Of a stretch of 7,796 nucleotides of DNA, positions 5,296 through 7,796 are shown in pieces. Both the position numbers and the translations under genes were made by a program. The notes beneath the pieces are model-generated. The model did no database searches and was not told the origin of the DNA. It worked only from the letters and a program-made list of their open reading frames with translations. Position 1 is the stretch's first letter. Each line of letters opens with the position of its first letter. The stretch is taken from the NCBI GenBank assembly GCA_023390215.1, contig JAEWDG010000057.1, positions 1 through 7,796 on the forward strand, given 5' to 3'. The stretch comes from Bacteroidota bacterium. Its GTDB lineage: Bacteria; Bacteroidota; Bacteroidia; Chitinophagales; Chitinophagaceae.

Positions 5296-7377
5296 TTATA
5301 CGGTTTTATTTTTCATGGCGACCATGGTTAAGATGGTGCCTACACCAACGGCTTCATTCGTTTCATCAAAAATTTCGACCAGCCATTTCACAATCCCTTT
5401 AGGAATGTCAGCACCTTTAGGCGGGACCTCATCGGCTTTTACATCTTTCATTTCCTGTGCCGTTTTTTCTTTACAGGTAAAACGGATATAAATGGAAGAA
5501 CCAGGATATACGGGTTTCGTAAATCGAAGTTCATCAATTCCATAGTTCAGCAGAACAGGATTTTTTCTGTAGCTGTCAACAAATAAACCTGCTGCTGCAC
5601 TGATCAGGAAATATCCATGAGCAACCTGCCTGTCGAACATGGTTCCGGAGAAATCGGTTTCTTCCAGATGCGCATAAAAATGATCGCCGGATAAATCCGC
5701 GAAGGCATCTATATCCGCTGAAGTGATCAATCGTTTATCAGTGATAAGCTGATCACCGATCCTCAGCTCCTCAAAATATTTAGTGAAGGGATGAGTTGTG
5801 TCCAGATTTCCTTTCGCATGTTGCTGGTAAACGGAAGTTACGGACGTGATCACAGAAGGAGAACCCTGTATAGCAGTACGTTGCAGGTAGTGCCTGATAC
5901 CCCTCAGACCACCCATTTCCTCGCCGCCGCCCGCACGACCCGGACCTCCGTGTACAAGCAGCGGAAGCGGTGAGCCATGACCCGTGCTTTCTTTTGCGCA
6001 TTCATTATTTAAAATCAGGATCCGACCATGATACGTTGCTGCATTGATTACATATTCCCGGGCAATGTATGCATCAGCCGTAACGATAGAAGAGCAAAGG
6101 CTTCCCTTACCCAGTTTACTTAATGCGATCGCCCCGTCCAGATCCCGATACGGCATAATCGTACTCACCGGCCCGAATGCTTCAACATTATGGGGTTCTT
6201 CAGAATGAAAAGGATGATTATTCATTAAGAGAATCGGACTCATGAACGCACCTGCTTTCGCATCCGCATCAACTACTTCAACACTATCCAGCGAGCCGTA
6301 AATTATTTGTGAAGACGCGAGGAGTTTGCTTACCTGATGCCTTACCTCTTTTTGTTGTTCCCTCCCCGCAAGCGAACCCATTCTAACTTTTTCATTCAGT
6401 GGATTTCCAATCAGCGTCTTTGCCAGTTCTGCAAGTATCGCTTTCGACATATCCTCCATCTTATTTTCCGGAACAAAAATGCGACGGATCGCCGTACATT
6501 TTTGCCCGTCTTTCACCGTCATTTCTTTTTTTACTTCCTTCACGAAAATATCCCACTCGGGCATGCCAGGCTCAACATCATTACCCAATACAATACAGTT
6601 CAGGGAGTCGGCTTCAAGGTTAAATGGAACATTGTGCTCGAGTATGGCAGGATGCGAGCGAAGTTTAAGCCCTGTGGACGCGGATCCTGTAAAAGTTATA
6701 ACATCCTGCGCGCCAACATGGTCCAGCAGATCTCCTGCGCTGCCGCAGATCAGTTGTAAAGCGCCTTCAGGAAGAATTTTTGAGGCAATGATCTCTTTTA
6801 CTACCGCTTCGGTAAGAAAAGAGGTCACGGTTGCCGGCATCTCAACGGCCGGCATTCCTGCAAGCAGGTTAACAGCTATTTTTTCCAGCATACCCCACAC
6901 AGGAAAATTATAAGCGTTGATGTGTATGGCTACTCCTTCTTTTGGCACAAGGATATGATGCCCCATGAATGTATTGTTCTTACTCAGATTCACGGGATCA
7001 CCATCGAGACAAAAACTTTCGTCCGGTAATTTTCTTCTGAGAGAAGCGTTGGAAAAAAGATTTCCAATTCCTCCCTCAATATCTATCCAGCTATCAATTT
7101 TTGTGGCACCGGTTTTATAACTGATCTGGTAAAAAATATCTTTTTTGCTCATGAGATGAAGGGCGAGGGCACGTAACATTCTGCCTCTTTCCTGGAAACT
7201 CATTTTGCGCAAGGCAGGGTTACCTTTCGTTCTCGCATAATCTAGCGCAGCAGCAAAATCCAAACCTTTGGTAGTAGCGAAGGCGATTCCTTCACCCGTT
7301 ACCGCATCAAATAATTCCTGACCATCTCCTTCACCGGTAATCCATTTACCGGAAATATAATTTTCTAATTTTCGCAT
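5296..7377 (-). CDS. paaZ: Phenylacetate degradation bifunctional protein PaaZ (aldehyde dehydrogenase + oxepin-CoA hydrolase)
   Basis: A 693-residue two-domain enzyme of the aerobic phenylacetyl-CoA pathway. The C-terminal MaoC-like hydratase domain opens the oxepin-CoA ring, and the N-terminal aldehyde dehydrogenase domain oxidises the resulting semialdehyde with NADP to 3-oxo-5,6-dehydrosuberyl-CoA. The dehydrogenase domain (about 1-520) begins KLENYISGKWITGEG and has INAYNFPVWGMLEK at 153-166, TFTGSASTG at 228-236, the general base E255 (FNLEADSLN) and nucleophile C294 (DGQKCTAIRR). The hydratase domain (about 535-690) carries DIDAFADLSGDHFYAH at 555-570 with the dyad D565/H570, then VAHGYFL at 585-591. 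Both active sites look intact and the length is close to E. coli PaaZ, a hexamer that channels the intermediate between domains. It is the first gene of a two-gene operon with a crotonase. A promoter match lies 17-50 nt upstream of the ATG. Confidence 0.95.
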   Translation of the reverse strand: MRKLENYISGKWITGEGDGQELFDAVTGEGIAFATTKGLDFAAALDYARTKGNPALRKMSFQERGRMLRALALHLMSKKDIFYQISYKTGATKIDSWIDIEGGIGNLFSNASLRRKLPDESFCLDGDPVNLSKNNTFMGHHILVPKEGVAIHINAYNFPVWGMLEKIAVNLLAGMPAVEMPATVTSFLTEAVVKEIIASKILPEGALQLICGSAGDLLDHVGAQDVITFTGSASTGLKLRSHPAILEHNVPFNLEADSLNCIVLGNDVEPGMPEWDIFVKEVKKEMTVKDGQKCTAIRRIFVPENKMEDMSKAILAELAKTLIGNPLNEKVRMGSLAGREQQKEVRHQVSKLLASSQIIYGSLDSVEVVDADAKAGAFMSPILLMNNHPFHSEEPHNVEAFGPVSTIMPYRDLDGAIALSKLGKGSLCSSIVTADAYIAREYVINAATYHGRILILNNECAKESTGHGSPLPLLVHGGPGRAGGGEEMGGLRGIRHYLQRTAIQGSPSVITSVTSVYQQHAKGNLDTTHPFTKYFEELRIGDQLITDKRLITSADIDAFADLSGDHFYAHLEETDFSGTMFDRQVAHGYFLISAAAGLFVDSYRKNPVLLNYGIDELRFTKPVYPGSSIYIRFTCKEKTAQEMKDVKADEVPPKGADIPKGIVKWLVEIFDETNEAVGVGTILTMVAMKNKTV

Positions 7378-7393
7378 AGCATTCGTTGAATTG

Positions 7394-7429
7394 CAAATCT
7401 AAGGTTTGAACAGCCCTCTGGTGCAAAAA
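7394..7429 (-). promoter_or_regulatory. Bacteroidota-type promoter for paaZ
   Basis: On the minus strand TTTTTG (7429-7424) is followed, 22 nt later, by TAGATTTG (7401-7394). This matches the -33 TTTG / -7 TAnnTTTG promoter known for Bacteroidota, and the extra C after the -7 box (TAGATTTGC) also fits. Initiation would fall at about 7387-7389, leaving a leader of only about 10 nt before the paaZ ATG at 7377. The spacing is at the long end of the reported range. Confidence 0.6.
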
Positions 7430-7455
7430 TTGCAGACCGGCTTATACATTCAGGT

Positions 7456-7665
7456 ATGAAAAAATTTATTGTTCTTCTGCTGGCGCTCCCTTTCTGCCAG
7501 GCAACGTGTAAAGAAAAATCAGCTTGTTTAAGCGCACCAAAAAAAGATTGCATGTGTACCATGCAATACGATCCTGTTTGTGGTTGTGATGGCAAGACGT
7601 ACAGTAATGCATGTACAGCAGCATGTGCAGGTGTGAAGAGCTGGACCAGGGGTGAATGCAAATAA
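7456..7665 (+). CDS. Small secreted Kazal-type serine protease inhibitor
   Basis: A 69-residue protein with a signal peptide ([16 protein letters not shown], cleavage probably near residue 16) and one Kazal domain. The core [20 protein letters not shown] at 34-53 matches C-x7-C-G-x-D-x-x-T-Y-x-N-x-C of the family. Aligned with the third domain of ovomucoid, the inhibitory P1 residue would be M36, which suggests an elastase-, chymotrypsin- or subtilisin-like target rather than trypsin. There are ten cysteines (14, 18, 24, 32, 34, 42, 44, 53, 57, 68), more than the usual six. The extra C44 in CGCDG is common in bacterial Kazal proteins in my experience. No proper lipobox is seen (QATC is a poor match), so it is probably exported through signal peptidase I, though lipidation is not excluded. 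It is divergent from paaZ with a 78-nt gap. Its stop is 4 nt from the stop of the convergent DUF1569-like gene. Confidence 0.88.
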   Translation: MKKFIVLLLALPFCQATCKEKSACLSAPKKDCMCTMQYDPVCGCDGKTYSNACTAACAGVKSWTRGECK

Positions 7666-7669
7666 CTCT

Positions 7670-7796
7670 TTAGCAATCCAGACCAAACTGGCGCAAATGG
7701 TGGCTGCAGTGTTTATAGTGTAGTTGAACCCAATCTGAATAAACAAGCGGACCAAAAACCGGGTGGATCGTTTTCGCCGTGGGATCTTCACGGAAC
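7670..7796 (-). CDS. C-terminus of a DUF1569/DinB-like protein (partial)
   Basis: The minus strand is open from the right edge to a TAA at 7672-7670, giving 41 residues. The peptide contains HPVFGPLVYSDW and, slightly further on, HYKHCSHHLRQFGL. The pattern HP.FG.L....W..L.YKH..HHLRQFG is the conserved C-terminal end of DUF1569 proteins, members of the DinB-like four-helix group with a histidine-rich putative metal site. The N-terminus lies outside the window. Function is not known for most members. The stop is separated from the Kazal-gene stop by 4 nt and no terminator hairpin is visible between the two converging genes. Confidence 0.75.
   Translation of the reverse strand, partial: FREDPTAKTIHPVFGPLVYSDWVQLHYKHCSHHLRQFGLDC

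Noticed and set aside
5780..6001. 73-codon minus-strand frame inside paaZ
   Set aside because: Same strand but different frame within the conserved dehydrogenase domain; no sign of a separate gene.
6337..6913. Overlapping plus-strand frames of about 140 codons inside paaZ
   Set aside because: Antisense to the aldehyde dehydrogenase domain, with no recognisable motifs.
7456..7510. Lipoprotein signal in the Kazal protein
   Set aside because: The Cys residues at 14 and 18 are preceded by LPF and QAT, which are poor lipobox matches, so plain secretion is preferred without excluding lipidation.
7365..7676. 103-codon minus-strand frame opposite the Kazal gene
   Set aside because: It is antisense to a convincing Kazal domain and overlaps the paaZ start and promoter; its translation resembles no family.
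7528..7791. 87-codon minus-strand frame at the right edge
   Set aside because: It runs antisense through the Kazal gene and is in a different frame from the DUF1569-like C-terminus, which matches a known conserved pattern.

Overview
The window is most likely from a Bacteroidota chromosome, probably near Chitinophagaceae. The grounds are weak Shine-Dalgarno sites, a TTTG / TAnnTTTG-type promoter in front of paaZ, AT-leaning codon use, and protein families typical of that group (TamB-like envelope protein, DUF1569/DinB-like protein, small secreted Kazal protein). The taxonomic call is inference. No rRNA, tRNA, CRISPR array, insertion sequence or phage gene is visible.

Layout. At the left edge is the N-terminus of a minus-strand membrane-anchored protein, probably TamB/AsmA-like. 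Bases 339-3821 hold a tight minus-strand cluster, read in the order DNA topoisomerase IB, Ku, LigD-type 3'-phosphoesterase (PE), LigD-type primase-polymerase (POL). The junctions are 12 nt, a TAATG overlap, and 1 nt. Divergent from it is a plus-strand gene of unknown role that looks like a pyridoxamine-phosphate-oxidase-type split barrel. A strong symmetric hairpin at 4477-4510 lies between that gene and the next operon, which converges on it. That operon, also on the minus strand, encodes PaaZ (ring-opening and aldehyde-oxidising enzyme of phenylacetate breakdown) followed 10 nt later by a crotonase-family protein. A likely promoter precedes paaZ. Divergent from paaZ is a small secreted Kazal-type protease inhibitor, and converging on that with only 4 nt between the stops is the C-terminus of a DUF1569/DinB-like protein that runs off the right edge.

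How they work together. Ku, PE and POL are parts of bacterial non-homologous end joining: Ku binds ends, PE trims 3' ends and POL fills gaps and adds nucleotides. The ATP-dependent ligase (LIG) domain that usually accompanies PE and POL in LigD is absent from the window, so sealing must come from elsewhere or the cluster does something other than standard NHEJ. A topoisomerase IB, which cuts and rejoins DNA through a 3'-phosphotyrosine, heads the cluster. The PE and POL frames are separated by a single base: one A fewer in a run of seven would fuse them into one protein of about 535 residues. This is the most interesting point of the window. The PaaZ-crotonase pair is a piece of the aerobic CoA-dependent phenylacetate pathway; its other genes are not here.
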